From a virus: DNA of 35,921 nt. The stretch spans positions 1 to 35,921 of the IMG/VR virus record IMGVR_UViG_3300037858_000060. One strand, 5' to 3'. Numbering within the stretch: position 1 is the first letter of the stretch; every line of letters starts with the position of its first letter. The position numbers were made by a program, and so were the translations under genes. Positions 23,432-31,819 of the stretch are shown here, one piece after another. The notes below the pieces were generated by a model. The model was not told where the DNA came from. It ran no database searches and saw only the letters and a list, made by a program, of their open reading frames with translations.

Positions 23432-24504
23432 AGAACCATCTCCGTAACCGTCGGGTTGCCATTAAGTGCGATCTCTTCATCCTCTGCCGCTGCTACATCG
23501 TCTGCCGGTGCGGTAAGATTGAGCGTCACGATTCCAGGTACTTCGAGGATCGCGCTGATCAACCGCTCCAGATACAGAGGCTCGCCGATGCTAAGTGCAT
23601 CAAAAAACGCCCGCACCCGATCGCGTACCGAGGTCTGCACCATGGTGAGGGTGTAGTTTGCAGCAGGCAATACCTCAACTGCCACACTCGCCAGATTGAG
23701 CGCCGCCGCGCTCGTGGTCATCTGCACCCCGGCGGCCTTGTATGCCTGCACGAGTGCATCAGCCGCGCTCAGCAGGGCCGCGCTCGGGGCGTTGCCGCTG
23801 CCATTCGATACATAGCAGATCGCCACACCTGGCGACACGTCACGCGCGCGCGCGCTCATCACGCGCTCGATCACGATCCCGCTCGCCGGGTCGGTGATCA
23901 CGGCCTGCTCGGCGGCATACTCGACTGCGGATGCGCTGGCACGATGAAAGGAGCGCACGAATGTCGCAAAGCGCTGCAACCGCTCTTCGTCGGTCTCCGC
24001 ATCCGCGCCCGTCACAATCGCGGCGGGATTGGTCACGCTCAAGCCTGACAATGCGCTGCCGATCTCGATGATCGTCCCCGCGGGCGTGTTGTACAGTTTA
24101 CCCGTGCCAATCGCCAGGATCGGCACCTCCAACGTGGTGCCGATCGGGCCGCTGGGAAACGTCGCCGCGGCCTGCGTGCGATAGATGCGCGCGGTGTTGG
24201 GCACGCGCACGACAGTGCCCGCCGGAATAGCGATCGCGGTGTCAATCTGCGCGGTGGCAGTGAAGCGCACGATCCCGTATGCCGCGCGGGCCGGGCGCCG
24301 ATCGAACTCCCAGATCCGATAGGCGGACTCCGTGATCGCCTGCTGCGTCTGGTCATAGGCGCTATAGTACGCAGTTTCGAGTTGCGCGGCCATGAGCTCG
24401 AGCAACGAGCGCATGACCGATCCGGGTTGCAGATCGGTCAGCTCGGGCGTTTGCAGCCGCGCATAGGCGGCCATGTCGATCAGATACTCCTCAAACGTCG
24501 GCAT
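23428..24504 (-). CDS. Baseplate protein J (gpJ/gp6-like wedge)
   Basis: This is a 358-residue protein. The N-terminal part DLQPGSVMRSLLELMAAQLE is the characteristic start of baseplate J proteins. A central beta domain follows with IPAGTVVRVPN and NTPAGTII. Then comes the conserved GADAETDEERLQRF and a C-terminal region ending in a helix-strand pair (LERLISAILEVPGIVTLNL). It forms the wedge of the contractile-tail baseplate together with the gp25- and gpI-like proteins encoded on either side. It overlaps both neighbours by 1-4 nt. Confidence 0.9.
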   Translation of the reverse strand: MPTFEEYLIDMAAYARLQTPELTDLQPGSVMRSLLELMAAQLETAYYSAYDQTQQAITESAYRIWEFDRRPARAAYGIVRFTATAQIDTAIAIPAGTVVRVPNTARIYRTQAAATFPSGPIGTTLEVPILAIGTGKLYNTPAGTIIEIGSALSGLSVTNPAAIVTGADAETDEERLQRFATFVRSFHRASASAVEYAAEQAVITDPASGIVIERVMSARARDVSPGVAICYVSNGSGNAPSAALLSAADALVQAYKAAGVQMTTSAAALNLASVAVEVLPAANYTLTMVQTSVRDRVRAFFDALSIGEPLYLERLISAILEVPGIVTLNLTAPADDVAAAEDEEIALNGNPTVTEMVL

Positions 24505-25343
24505 TACAACCTCACACTCAGATCAACAATATCCGACGCGGCGATCAGGCGCGCGCTCGCGGTTACGGTGGTACCCGATGCCGTGATCACTACCTGCTCA
24601 ACCGATACAATCCGCGGATCATCCAGGGCACTGGTTGCGAGCTGGCTTTGCATCAGCGCGCGGATCGCGGCGGTACTCTCGCGTCCTACATACGCCTGCG
24701 CGCCGTTGCCGTAGTCCGGATGCCGGAGCAGCCCGCCGGGACTCACGATCAGGCGGTGGCGCATTTGCTGCTGTAAATTGGCCACGCCGCCGACGGTGGC
24801 AATATCGCCCTCAGGTGTAAACAGGATTCCGGCCTCAGGATCGACCGCCAGATCGCGCCCATAGCGATCGTTTGCGCTGCGCTCGCTGGTGCTGCCCCCT
24901 GGAATGAGTAACGTTTCGCCCGGGCGCGCCACGCGCCCCGCGACGGCAAGCGGCGGCGGATGCACCCGGATCGTCGTCTGGGCCGGGTGTGGCTGGGTCA
25001 GCGGCTCCTGAAGCGCTGCCAGCCGCCCGCTGCTGCTCGCCAGCGTCGCGGCTTCGATAATCTGCGCGCCGTCGGCCTGGCGCCGCGTGAATACCAGCCG
25101 CATACCCGGGCGTAGCAGGGGGCTGCTGCTCGCCAGCGTGATCTGGGTCTGCCCTGGCGCGGCGGGCAGATCGAGGGTGAGCGTCGCGAGCAGCGCACCG
25201 TATTGCAGCAACGGATCGTCGCTGATATAGGGCGGCCTCAGGTCGTTGGCCTGGGCGATTGCGCGCCACTGCCCCGCGTCGCCATAGTAGGCTACGGACA
25301 GGCTGTGCAGCGTGTCGCTGGTCGTGAGTTGATGCACGGTCAT
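24504..25343 (-). CDS. LysM fused to gp25/gpW-like baseplate wedge protein
   Basis: This is a 279-residue protein. Residues about 3-65 form a LysM-like domain (LHSLSVAYYGDAGQWRAIAQAN). The middle is beta-rich, with Pro-rich linkers. Residues about 160-279 match the gp25/gpW lysozyme-like wedge family: DLAVDPEAGILFTPEGDIA, then LQQQMRHRLIVSPGGLLRHPDYG, and a final VSVEQVVI strand. gp25-type proteins link the wedge to the sheath. They are usually about 110-140 residues, so this is a fusion with a LysM/XkdP-like part. It lies immediately upstream of gpJ in the operon, as is usual. Confidence 0.85.
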   Translation of the reverse strand: MTVHQLTTSDTLHSLSVAYYGDAGQWRAIAQANDLRPPYISDDPLLQYGALLATLTLDLPAAPGQTQITLASSSPLLRPGMRLVFTRRQADGAQIIEAATLASSSGRLAALQEPLTQPHPAQTTIRVHPPPLAVAGRVARPGETLLIPGGSTSERSANDRYGRDLAVDPEAGILFTPEGDIATVGGVANLQQQMRHRLIVSPGGLLRHPDYGNGAQAYVGRESTAAIRALMQSQLATSALDDPRIVSVEQVVITASGTTVTASARLIAASDIVDLSVRL

Positions 25344-26536
25344 GGATCAGCCCTCCAGCCAATGCCTGCAAGGAGCCGATCGAGCGTCGCCACCCGATCC
25401 GGCGGGCGCGTCATCAGCGGATCCTGTGTTTCCAGGATAGTCAGCGCGTCCGCGGCGCCCTCTGTCAGGATCGGCCCGCCATACCCCTCGGCGGGCGTAG
25501 CGATGTGCCCATACAGCGCGCGCCAGAGCACCCGGCGCAACGCCCCGAACGTCGCATGCTGCGCCTGCGGATAGTGCGCCGCCGGGCGCAGGTCGTGACT
25601 GGCGGCCAGTGCCGTCTGTAAAAGACGCAGCAGCAGCGCGCGGCCCTCGGCGTCATAGTTGCGCCCGGCACTCTGATTGATCAGGCGCGCCAGTTGAAAG
25701 ATCGACGGGTGCCGCCTGAGGTAGTGCCGCCGATCGGCAGTCCATGACCACGTTTCGACCTGCACATCGCTCTGTAGGAGCGTCGCAACCTCGGCCATGG
25801 CAGCATCTTCTGCCCCAAGATCTTCCCGGAACCAGGACTCCCGCGCGATCGCGCTCTCGTCCCCAACGTGCTCCCGATCGCCCCATGTTGAGGCGTCGGC
25901 AGCGGCAAAGGCGTCGCCAAGTTGAAACCAGAGCGAAGCATCGGCCATGGTGTCGGTGTCGGCAATGACCAACCCCCGATCTCCCCATGTGCGACTTTCG
26001 TCAATACTCCCAAGATCGGCTGTTTTGACGATCGGTGGAGCAGATTGATCGCTGAATGTGTTAATCGGAGAGATCTGAATCCAGACACGCCACTGATCGC
26101 CGGGAAGCATGTCAAGTGGAGGATCAAGGGCCCCTCGCACGATCAGCCGTTCGTTTGTCAGATCTGCCGGGGCATGCGTCTGCCAGTTTGCCCAGAACAG
26201 CCCCCACGATCCAACAGAGATTGTTGTGCTTCCTGTATTCATCAAATATGAGGAAACCTGAAAAACGATACCTACGTCCAGAAGATCATTTTCCTGATAG
26301 AACACAACACCAGGCTCATTGAGTGGCATATCTACGCCCGTGTCAGTTGCTTCAGCAGGGGTGGCATTTGTGCTGATGGAAGATACAAGATGATCGACGA
26401 CCGGAGTCCGTGATCCTGTCAACATGCTAATAAACAGCGACGCGCCGCCGTGCGTGAGTTTCCCGGTTGCATATGACACAAGAGTACTGTGTCCAGGGCG
26501 AGATATAGTACATCGAGGGTCGTCGAACCATGTCAT
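25340..26536 (-). CDS. Tail/baseplate structural protein of unknown type
   Basis: This is a 398-residue protein. The first half (1-170) is beta-rich and lower in GC than its neighbours. Residues about 171-260 contain repeated Asp-rich units with TWGDRG and TWGDREH. The last third is helical, with GRNYDAEGRALLLRLLQTALAASH. It overlaps the LysM-gp25 gene by an ATGA. No family recognised; position between the wedge genes and the small tip protein suggests a baseplate or fibre-network component. Confidence 0.6.
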   Translation of the reverse strand: MTWFDDPRCTISRPGHSTLVSYATGKLTHGGASLFISMLTGSRTPVVDHLVSSISTNATPAEATDTGVDMPLNEPGVVFYQENDLLDVGIVFQVSSYLMNTGSTTISVGSWGLFWANWQTHAPADLTNERLIVRGALDPPLDMLPGDQWRVWIQISPINTFSDQSAPPIVKTADLGSIDESRTWGDRGLVIADTDTMADASLWFQLGDAFAAADASTWGDREHVGDESAIARESWFREDLGAEDAAMAEVATLLQSDVQVETWSWTADRRHYLRRHPSIFQLARLINQSAGRNYDAEGRALLLRLLQTALAASHDLRPAAHYPQAQHATFGALRRVLWRALYGHIATPAEGYGGPILTEGAADALTILETQDPLMTRPPDRVATLDRLLAGIGWRADP

Positions 26537-26540
26537 AGCA

Positions 26541-27053
26541 CTAACTCAACGTAATAGTAACACTCAGTGTCCACGTCGTGCCTACAGTTTTCGTCCCAAG
26601 CGTCTCAACCTTCCGATTCAGCATCCGCCCTGCACTGGCCGCGTTGAAAATGCCCCATTCGTTCCATGCAAAATTTCCGTCATTCGCGCCAAATGTGGCG
26701 GTAAACACGACGGTCGCGGCGGCGGCGTCGGTACCGTCGGTGTGCTGGACACTATCGACAAGCTGATAGTGTTTATTCACAGCGGCTTGCAGATCGGTCT
26801 GTTCTGGATCTTCTGCCGTGTTGTCATCGCCGATCCCAAGATGCGCGTTTGATGCATCGAACGGAGGCACTGTGGTGCCTCCGAGCAGGCGGAGGTAGAT
26901 CGCGCTAGCGCCCCCATACATCAGCATGTTCCCGTCCCGATCGAGCCGCTCATACGGTTCAGGCGCCTCCCCGGCGGCGATCTGTGTGCCTGACCAGTTG
27001 CCCGCGCGCTTTTCTACATTCCATACAACATTCCAGTGTGCTCCGTCTTTCAT
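26541..27053 (-). CDS. Conserved phage tail-tip/baseplate protein
   Basis: This is a 170-residue protein. TAGGAGG precedes the ATG and also contains the stop of the LysM gene. It has LLGGTTVPPFDASNAHLGIGDD in two parts, then TDLQAAVNKHYQLVD, and ends with FAWNEWGIFN followed by LNRKVETLGTKTVGTTWTL. This block order, with the NEWGxF and LGTK motifs, recurs in small structural proteins of tailed phages. The precise position in the tail is not evident. See the paralogue-like gene at 20936. Confidence 0.65.
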   Translation of the reverse strand: MKDGAHWNVVWNVEKRAGNWSGTQIAAGEAPEPYERLDRDGNMLMYGGASAIYLRLLGGTTVPPFDASNAHLGIGDDNTAEDPEQTDLQAAVNKHYQLVDSVQHTDGTDAAAATVVFTATFGANDGNFAWNEWGIFNAASAGRMLNRKVETLGTKTVGTTWTLSVTITLS

Positions 27054-27064
27054 CGTGTTGCCTC

Positions 27065-27763
27065 CTAACTAATCGTGAGTATTTGCCCGGCGTCGATCAT
27101 GTCCGGGTTACGGATCCCATTCAACTCGACAATAGTGTCGATCGTCGTGCCAAACATCCCCGCAATTGCCGTGAGGCTATCGCCCGCCTGCACAGTGTAT
27201 GCCTGGGGCTGCGTGGCCAGGCTCAAGAGCGCCTGGCTATCAGTCTGGGCCTGGGCCAGCGCTGGCCCCGCGGAGAGGGTAATGCTATTGGTACGAACAG
27301 GCGTGTAGGGCGTTGCAATCACATGGCCGCCGCTGGTCTCCCGCAGCACGTGCAAGGTGAGCGAAAAGCGGCGGATCAGCGGGCTCTGTTTGTGCTGCTG
27401 CAAGCGCAGCCCCGAGCGATCCGGGGCAACCTCAAACGAGAGGCCCGCGATAGTATCGGCAAAGGTCATGCTGACGCTCTGCGGGTTGCTCGCCGCGCTG
27501 GCCGCGTTGAGATACGCCTGATAGAGATTTTTCAGGCTCACGATCGCGGCCCTGCCATCCGGACGCCCCTTCCGATCGCCCACGCCCCACCCGGTGGCCG
27601 CGCTCAGGGTGATCGTCCCGATCCCGCTCCCGAAATGATCGAGGTAGGCCCCCGCGAACGTGGGCACGGCATTAGTCAGGGCTGTATAGGAGATCTCGAG
27701 CGAATCCGGGCCGATCGGGAATTCCCACACCGTGCCCTGGAATCCAAGTGTATACCCACTCAT
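27065..27763 (-). CDS. Baseplate LysM protein (gp53/XkdP-like)
   Basis: This is a 232-residue protein. Residues about 187-232 form a clear LysM: YTVQAGDSLTAIAGMFG, then VELNGIRNPDMIDAGQIL. LysM modules in tails bind peptidoglycan and organise baseplates such as XkdP or gp53. The N-terminal 180 residues are mixed beta with IGPDSLEISYTA and a helical segment. The family and context fit an assembly or wall-binding component of the baseplate. It overlaps the next upstream gene by an ATGA. Confidence 0.8.
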   Translation of the reverse strand: MSGYTLGFQGTVWEFPIGPDSLEISYTALTNAVPTFAGAYLDHFGSGIGTITLSAATGWGVGDRKGRPDGRAAIVSLKNLYQAYLNAASAASNPQSVSMTFADTIAGLSFEVAPDRSGLRLQQHKQSPLIRRFSLTLHVLRETSGGHVIATPYTPVRTNSITLSAGPALAQAQTDSQALLSLATQPQAYTVQAGDSLTAIAGMFGTTIDTIVELNGIRNPDMIDAGQILTIS

Positions 27764-27960
27764 GGCGTTGCCTCGATCATGATCTCCCCATTGCCCTCGA
27801 GGATCAGCGTGCCATCTATGCGCAGCTCCTCGACCAGCGTAATCGTGCTGCTGTTGATCAGCCGTCCGGAGGTATCAATCGCCCCCGGGCCCTCTGCCGT
27901 GAGCGGGCCGCCGTTCGTGAATGTTCGCAGGATGAGTAGCGTGTAGTCATCTATGTGCAT
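27760..27960 (-). CDS. Small beta-rich tail protein
   Basis: This is a 66-residue protein of mostly beta strands (LLILRTFTNGG, SSTITLVEELRIDGTLILEGNGEI). Its ATG lies 2 nt after the stop of the spike/fibre gene, and its end overlaps the LysM gene. The rhythmic Ile/Leu/Gly pattern resembles a short stretch of beta-helix, as in spike tips or adaptor proteins. It could cap or extend the spike encoded just upstream. No family assigned. Confidence 0.55.
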   Translation of the reverse strand: MHIDDYTLLILRTFTNGGPLTAEGPGAIDTSGRLINSSTITLVEELRIDGTLILEGNGEIMIEATP

Positions 27961-27962
27961 CG

Positions 27963-30110
27963 TTAGCCTACAATCAGCCGCGCGCCGTTTTGTAGCGCGA
28001 TCGTGCCATAATTCGCCGCGCCTGGCGGGAGGCGCATGTCATACTCTGGCGGCACGGTGATCGTGCTGCCGATTGGCACGCGCCGCCGCTGCAAGGCATA
28101 GTCGATCAGATCGGTCGTGTAGTGGTGATCGCCGTGTATGCCTACGTCCTCACTCGGCAGCAGCCGCGGATCATCGGCAGCCACCGCCAGCCCGGGCGTC
28201 GCATCGCCCGCCGCTGCGAGCTGCACAAATCCGGGCGCGCTGGTTGTCGCCAGCGCATGCAGATCGCCGCCGCCGCGCTGCCCGTGTTGTGCGTCGTTGA
28301 TCGTGCCTGCGAGCTGACTGAGATTGTCCGGCGGATCGGTCGGGCTGCCCATGCTGTGTGTGTGATTCACGGGCGCAAACTCCGCCGCGTGCATCCCGTC
28401 GATCGTGTCGGCATCGAGCCCGCTCCCGCTGCCCTGTGGCGCGATATCTGCCGGGGCATGCCCGTGCACCTCAGGCGCGGCGCCGCATTCATCGGGCGTA
28501 TGGGTGTGGTCGATCGGCGCGGCACCTACCGAGCCTGGTGTATGGGTGTGATCTGCTGCTGCTGCACCGAGCTCGGCGGGTGTATGGGTGTGATCGTCCG
28601 CCGCGGCGCCGATATCCGCCGGGGCGATCGGATCGCTGCCTCCGTTCGCGTGCGTGGCCGCGTGGGCGCGCGGATCGTGTGCGTAGGCGGGCAAGAGGCG
28701 GCTGTCATTGCCCTGCACGGCGCGCCCGCTCTGGGTGCTGCTGTCGTTGGCGAGCTGGACAAACCCGGGCGCGGCGGTCGTCGCCAGTGCATGCAAATCG
28801 CCGCCGGGCTGCTGCCCGTGCTGGCTCTCGCTAATGCTGCCCGTGTGGCGGTCGCTGTCGATCGCGTGGGGCAGCGGCACGTGTTCATAATCCTGGGTCA
28901 GGCGGTAATCGCTGCCTTGCACGGCGCGCCCGCTCTGGGTGCTGCTGTCGTTGGCGAGCTGGGCAAACCCGGGCGTGTCGGTGGTGCCCATGGCATGCAG
29001 ATCGCCGCCCGGTTGCTGGGTATGCTGCTGCGCCGTAATCACGCCCGCGATCAGGCTCAAGGTGAGCGGATCGACGCCTCCGGCGTGATGCTCGGGCGCG
29101 TGCGGGCCGGGTGCTACGAAGTCGGACACGGCCAGGCGGCCCGTCTCCGACATAATGAGGCCCGTCCCGATCTCCGAGATATGCCCATCGCTGCCGGTAA
29201 CGATCCCGCTCCGCGGGCGCACATCGGAGATCTGAAGGCCATACGACAGCACCTCGGGCTCTGGTTCGGGCTCCGGTATCACACCCGCCCCAACGGGCAA
29301 GGTTTGCTGGTGCAGCGTGAATTCCGGGAAAATCGGATGCTCATGATCGCCGCGCGCGAATGTCTCACTGCTGCCCGGGCTCCCGCTGTAGGTATCTGCC
29401 GGTGGGGTGCCAGTTTCCCAGTCAACCGGGTGTGTGTGATCCTGTCGGGAGAATTCGAGCCCGCCGCCCGCCGCGCCTGGCGGGCCGATCGGGTTCGGGG
29501 TCTGGTCTGACCAGATGACTGGCACGTCGTTAATGTAGAAATGCGTGCCCACGGTCACGCGGATCGCATCGCCTTCGATGGAAACGCGGATCCCGTTGCT
29601 GTTTTGCAGCACGATCGGCACGGCGGGCCCTGAGGCATTCAGGGCACCCGCAAGCGTGGCTGGATCGCCTTCTCCGACGCGCATAGTCACGCCGGGCGCG
29701 TGCCATTCGCTGGTGCCATCGGCAAAGTGCAGCGCGGTCTGCCTGCCGATCTGGCGCTCGATCGTTGTGTCCTCGGGCCGGGTGAAGAGCGCGCTATCGG
29801 TGGGGTGGAGAAAGCCGATAGCGATCGGCATATCGGCATGGCCCTGCAAAAAGAGGATGATTGCATAGGTGTCATTCTGGCCCGTGGCCGCCGCGGATCC
29901 GTCGCTCACTGGCGGGAGCCCTGCCGCGCCGAACGCGCGCCCGGCAAACGCATACGAGATCACGACGTTCTCAACCCGCCCGCCGTCGAGTAACTCAACC
30001 GTGATCGTGTCGCTGGGCTGGTCATAGGCGACCACGCGCCCGATCACCAGGTGGAACGCGGCGCGCCCGGGCGCGTGTTGTGGCTGGAGTCCTGGTTGCT
30101 GATGCATCAT
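27963..30110 (-). CDS. Baseplate spike (gpV-like) with collagen-like and HxH fibre repeats
   Basis: The frame is open up to 30242, but the start is ATG 30110, overlapping the upstream TGA (ATGATG). The product is 715 residues. The N-terminal part has FHLVIGRVVAYDQ and a GFLHPTD motif, matching the OB domain of gpV/gp45-type spikes. After it come repeats: two long units with GGDLHALATT, APGFVQLA, STQSGRAVQG, and several DHTHTP and DHEHP units. HxH motifs bind iron or zinc in T4 and P2 fibre tips. The DNA for the repeated units contains a 45-nt perfect repeat. Spike and fibre functions are thus joined in one protein that probably pierces and recognises the host. Confidence 0.8.
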   Translation of the reverse strand: MMHQQPGLQPQHAPGRAAFHLVIGRVVAYDQPSDTITVELLDGGRVENVVISYAFAGRAFGAAGLPPVSDGSAAATGQNDTYAIILFLQGHADMPIAIGFLHPTDSALFTRPEDTTIERQIGRQTALHFADGTSEWHAPGVTMRVGEGDPATLAGALNASGPAVPIVLQNSNGIRVSIEGDAIRVTVGTHFYINDVPVIWSDQTPNPIGPPGAAGGGLEFSRQDHTHPVDWETGTPPADTYSGSPGSSETFARGDHEHPIFPEFTLHQQTLPVGAGVIPEPEPEPEVLSYGLQISDVRPRSGIVTGSDGHISEIGTGLIMSETGRLAVSDFVAPGPHAPEHHAGGVDPLTLSLIAGVITAQQHTQQPGGDLHAMGTTDTPGFAQLANDSSTQSGRAVQGSDYRLTQDYEHVPLPHAIDSDRHTGSISESQHGQQPGGDLHALATTAAPGFVQLANDSSTQSGRAVQGNDSRLLPAYAHDPRAHAATHANGGSDPIAPADIGAAADDHTHTPAELGAAAADHTHTPGSVGAAPIDHTHTPDECGAAPEVHGHAPADIAPQGSGSGLDADTIDGMHAAEFAPVNHTHSMGSPTDPPDNLSQLAGTINDAQHGQRGGGDLHALATTSAPGFVQLAAAGDATPGLAVAADDPRLLPSEDVGIHGDHHYTTDLIDYALQRRRVPIGSTITVPPEYDMRLPPGAANYGTIALQNGARLIVG
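28714..28758. repeat. 45-nt direct repeat inside the spike/fibre gene, copy 1
   Basis: Bases 28714-28758 are identical to 28918-28962, and similarity continues into the following AAACCCGGGCG. A more divergent copy of the same protein unit lies near 28220. Such nearly perfect repeats in a fibre gene indicate recent duplication and could recombine. Confidence 0.8.
28918..28962. repeat. 45-nt direct repeat inside the spike/fibre gene, copy 2
   Basis: Identical over 45 bases to 28714-28758 and encoding the same STQSGRAVQG part of the fibre unit. The spacing between copies is 204 nt, a multiple of 3, so recombination between them would keep the reading frame. Confidence 0.8.
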
Positions 30111-30562
30111 TCTCCCCAGAGTTCTTCGATCGTGTGGGCAAGGATACCCTTGAGATCGTCGCCTATCTCGAATCGCCCTGCATTGATCTCCAGACTGCGC
30201 CGGATATCGCCGGAGGCGTGGCGCTCGCTGGCAGCCTTCCAATCGATCAACATCTCCAGGAGATCGAGCAGGGTCATGTCGCGGATGCCGTCTGGAAAGT
30301 GTTCCGGGTGATGCCGATTGTTCGCATAATGATGCGATAGGGCCGTCTGCCGCATCTCCTCAAGGATCTGGTGGTACGCATCGCTGCCGTAGTCGATATC
30401 TCGCGGCAGCGGCGTGTAGCGGTCGAACATCCCCTTTTCTGGCGCTACGAGCTTGCTCCCATCGTGCATCATTGCCCGGAGCTGCAACCGGTGGATCGCC
30501 TCAAACAGGAGCACCTGCACCCGGCGGATGTGGGCAAGTGTTTCGTGTGTACTATCTGCCAT
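30107..30562 (-). CDS. DUF5662 family protein in the tail operon
   Basis: This is a 151-residue protein with GAGGAG before its ATG. It has HIRRVQVLLFEAIHRLQLRA, then MMHDGSKL and HHYANNRHHPEHFPDG, followed by LLDLLEMLIDWKAASERH. This matches the DUF5662 family of phage and bacterial proteins, whose His/Asp-rich helical core (H-D...HHxxNxHHPEH) looks like an HD-type metal site. It is unusual to see it between a hub and a spike gene. It may be an enzyme expressed with the tail genes rather than a structural part. Confidence 0.85.
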   Translation of the reverse strand: MADSTHETLAHIRRVQVLLFEAIHRLQLRAMMHDGSKLVAPEKGMFDRYTPLPRDIDYGSDAYHQILEEMRQTALSHHYANNRHHPEHFPDGIRDMTLLDLLEMLIDWKAASERHASGDIRRSLEINAGRFEIGDDLKGILAHTIEELWGE

Positions 30563-30571
30563 GACGGCTCC

Positions 30572-31819
30572 TCATGCCGGGCACCCGCGCACGACGCCCA
30601 ACGTCGTGCGGTAGCTGCCCCCTTCAACCGAAAACTCATGCGACACTGATGCAACGTAGTATTCCCATCCCAGATCAGGAAAGCGCGCATACGTGCCCGG
30701 CTGCGTCCCTGCCCCTTGCACCGTGATCGAGCCGGAGCGAAAGCGCGCATTATCCACGTTCGCGCGATACATCCAATCATTCAGGCTCGCGGCAATCTCT
30801 AGCGTGTTGCTGCGCTGCTGCTCGGCTTCCGCGTGCGGAATGCCAACGAGGGCCGGGATCAGGGTTGTGGCCACCTCTAGCGGACGGAATCCATACAGAT
30901 CGAGCGCGCCTTGATCGAGCTTCGGGTTTCGTTGCACGTCGATCCCTTCTGCTTTTACTGCTTGCCGCTCCAGGAAGCTGTAGACGGGATACGTGAAGTA
31001 ATAGCTATACACCTCATTGTCGGAGGTGCTGACATTCATCTGTTCAATGCTCGTATTCGGGATCGTGTGGAATGCCGCGCTATAGGAGGAGTCGATCCAT
31101 GCATTGCTGTAGGTTTTGAGCGGCGCATACCGAAACACCAGATCGGGCCCGTCGAGTCGGTCGATCACAAACATCTCGATCCATGGCCTGCTGGCGTATT
31201 GTGAGAGCAAATTCCACACGCTGCCCGTGAATTGCTGAATACTCAGGCCATTGACTGCCAGATCGCGCGGCACCTTGACCGCCGTGCGGAGCTGCGGGAT
31301 CGCGCTGTTGCTGCGCGTGAGCGCGTCTATGTTCGGGCTCACGATGCTGCGATTGACCCCGACGACAAATTGCTGTGGCGTGATCAGTCCACTCCCGAGG
31401 CCGAAGTTGATCTCTAGTCGCGCCTGCGGGATCAGGCTCATGGTCGGATCAAGCTCGTTGAGGTAATACACCTGGAATTGCATCAGGAGCTTCCCATAAT
31501 CCCGTCCGTTGATCTGCACGCGGCGTGTGCCGGGCGCGGTCGTCTGGCTCACGTTATCAACAAAACCGCGCATAATCAGATCGAGGATCCCCGTGCTCGT
31601 TGGGGTTCGCGCCATGTATATCTCGATATAATCCATAGGCGCGATCCGGTCTGCCAGTGATCCGGCGCCCGTGAGCGTGAGCGACCATTGTCCGGCGGGC
31701 TGATTGATCCCGCGAGAGACATGCCCACTCAGGATTTCCGAAGTGAGATCGATCTCGCCTTCGCTGCGGGTGTGGATCGCAGCGCGGATCTTCGGGCTGT
31801 AGGACGTGACCTGTCTCAT
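30572..31819 (-). CDS. Baseplate hub protein (gp27/gpD-like)
   Basis: The start is ATG 31819, overlapping the tape-measure stop (ATGA); the longer frame to 31924 would run into that gene. The product is 415 residues. The N-terminal part with YSPKIRAAIHTRSEGEIDLT and a beta-rich DYIEIYMARTP segment, a central domain with RVQINGRDYGKLL, and a C-terminal SGSITVQGAG-Q-GTYARFPDLGW fit the hub/gpD ('late control D') architecture. The hub sits at the tail tip, under the tape measure, and carries the spike. Order tape measure-hub-spike supports it. Confidence 0.75.
   Translation of the reverse strand: MRQVTSYSPKIRAAIHTRSEGEIDLTSEILSGHVSRGINQPAGQWSLTLTGAGSLADRIAPMDYIEIYMARTPTSTGILDLIMRGFVDNVSQTTAPGTRRVQINGRDYGKLLMQFQVYYLNELDPTMSLIPQARLEINFGLGSGLITPQQFVVGVNRSIVSPNIDALTRSNSAIPQLRTAVKVPRDLAVNGLSIQQFTGSVWNLLSQYASRPWIEMFVIDRLDGPDLVFRYAPLKTYSNAWIDSSYSAAFHTIPNTSIEQMNVSTSDNEVYSYYFTYPVYSFLERQAVKAEGIDVQRNPKLDQGALDLYGFRPLEVATTLIPALVGIPHAEAEQQRSNTLEIAASLNDWMYRANVDNARFRSGSITVQGAGTQPGTYARFPDLGWEYYVASVSHEFSVEGGSYRTTLGVVRGCPA

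Noticed and set aside
28122-29510. Plus-strand open frame (462 codons) opposite the fibre gene
   Set aside because: It is the mirror of the fibre repeats and inherits their periodicity. No start signal and no recognisable domain.
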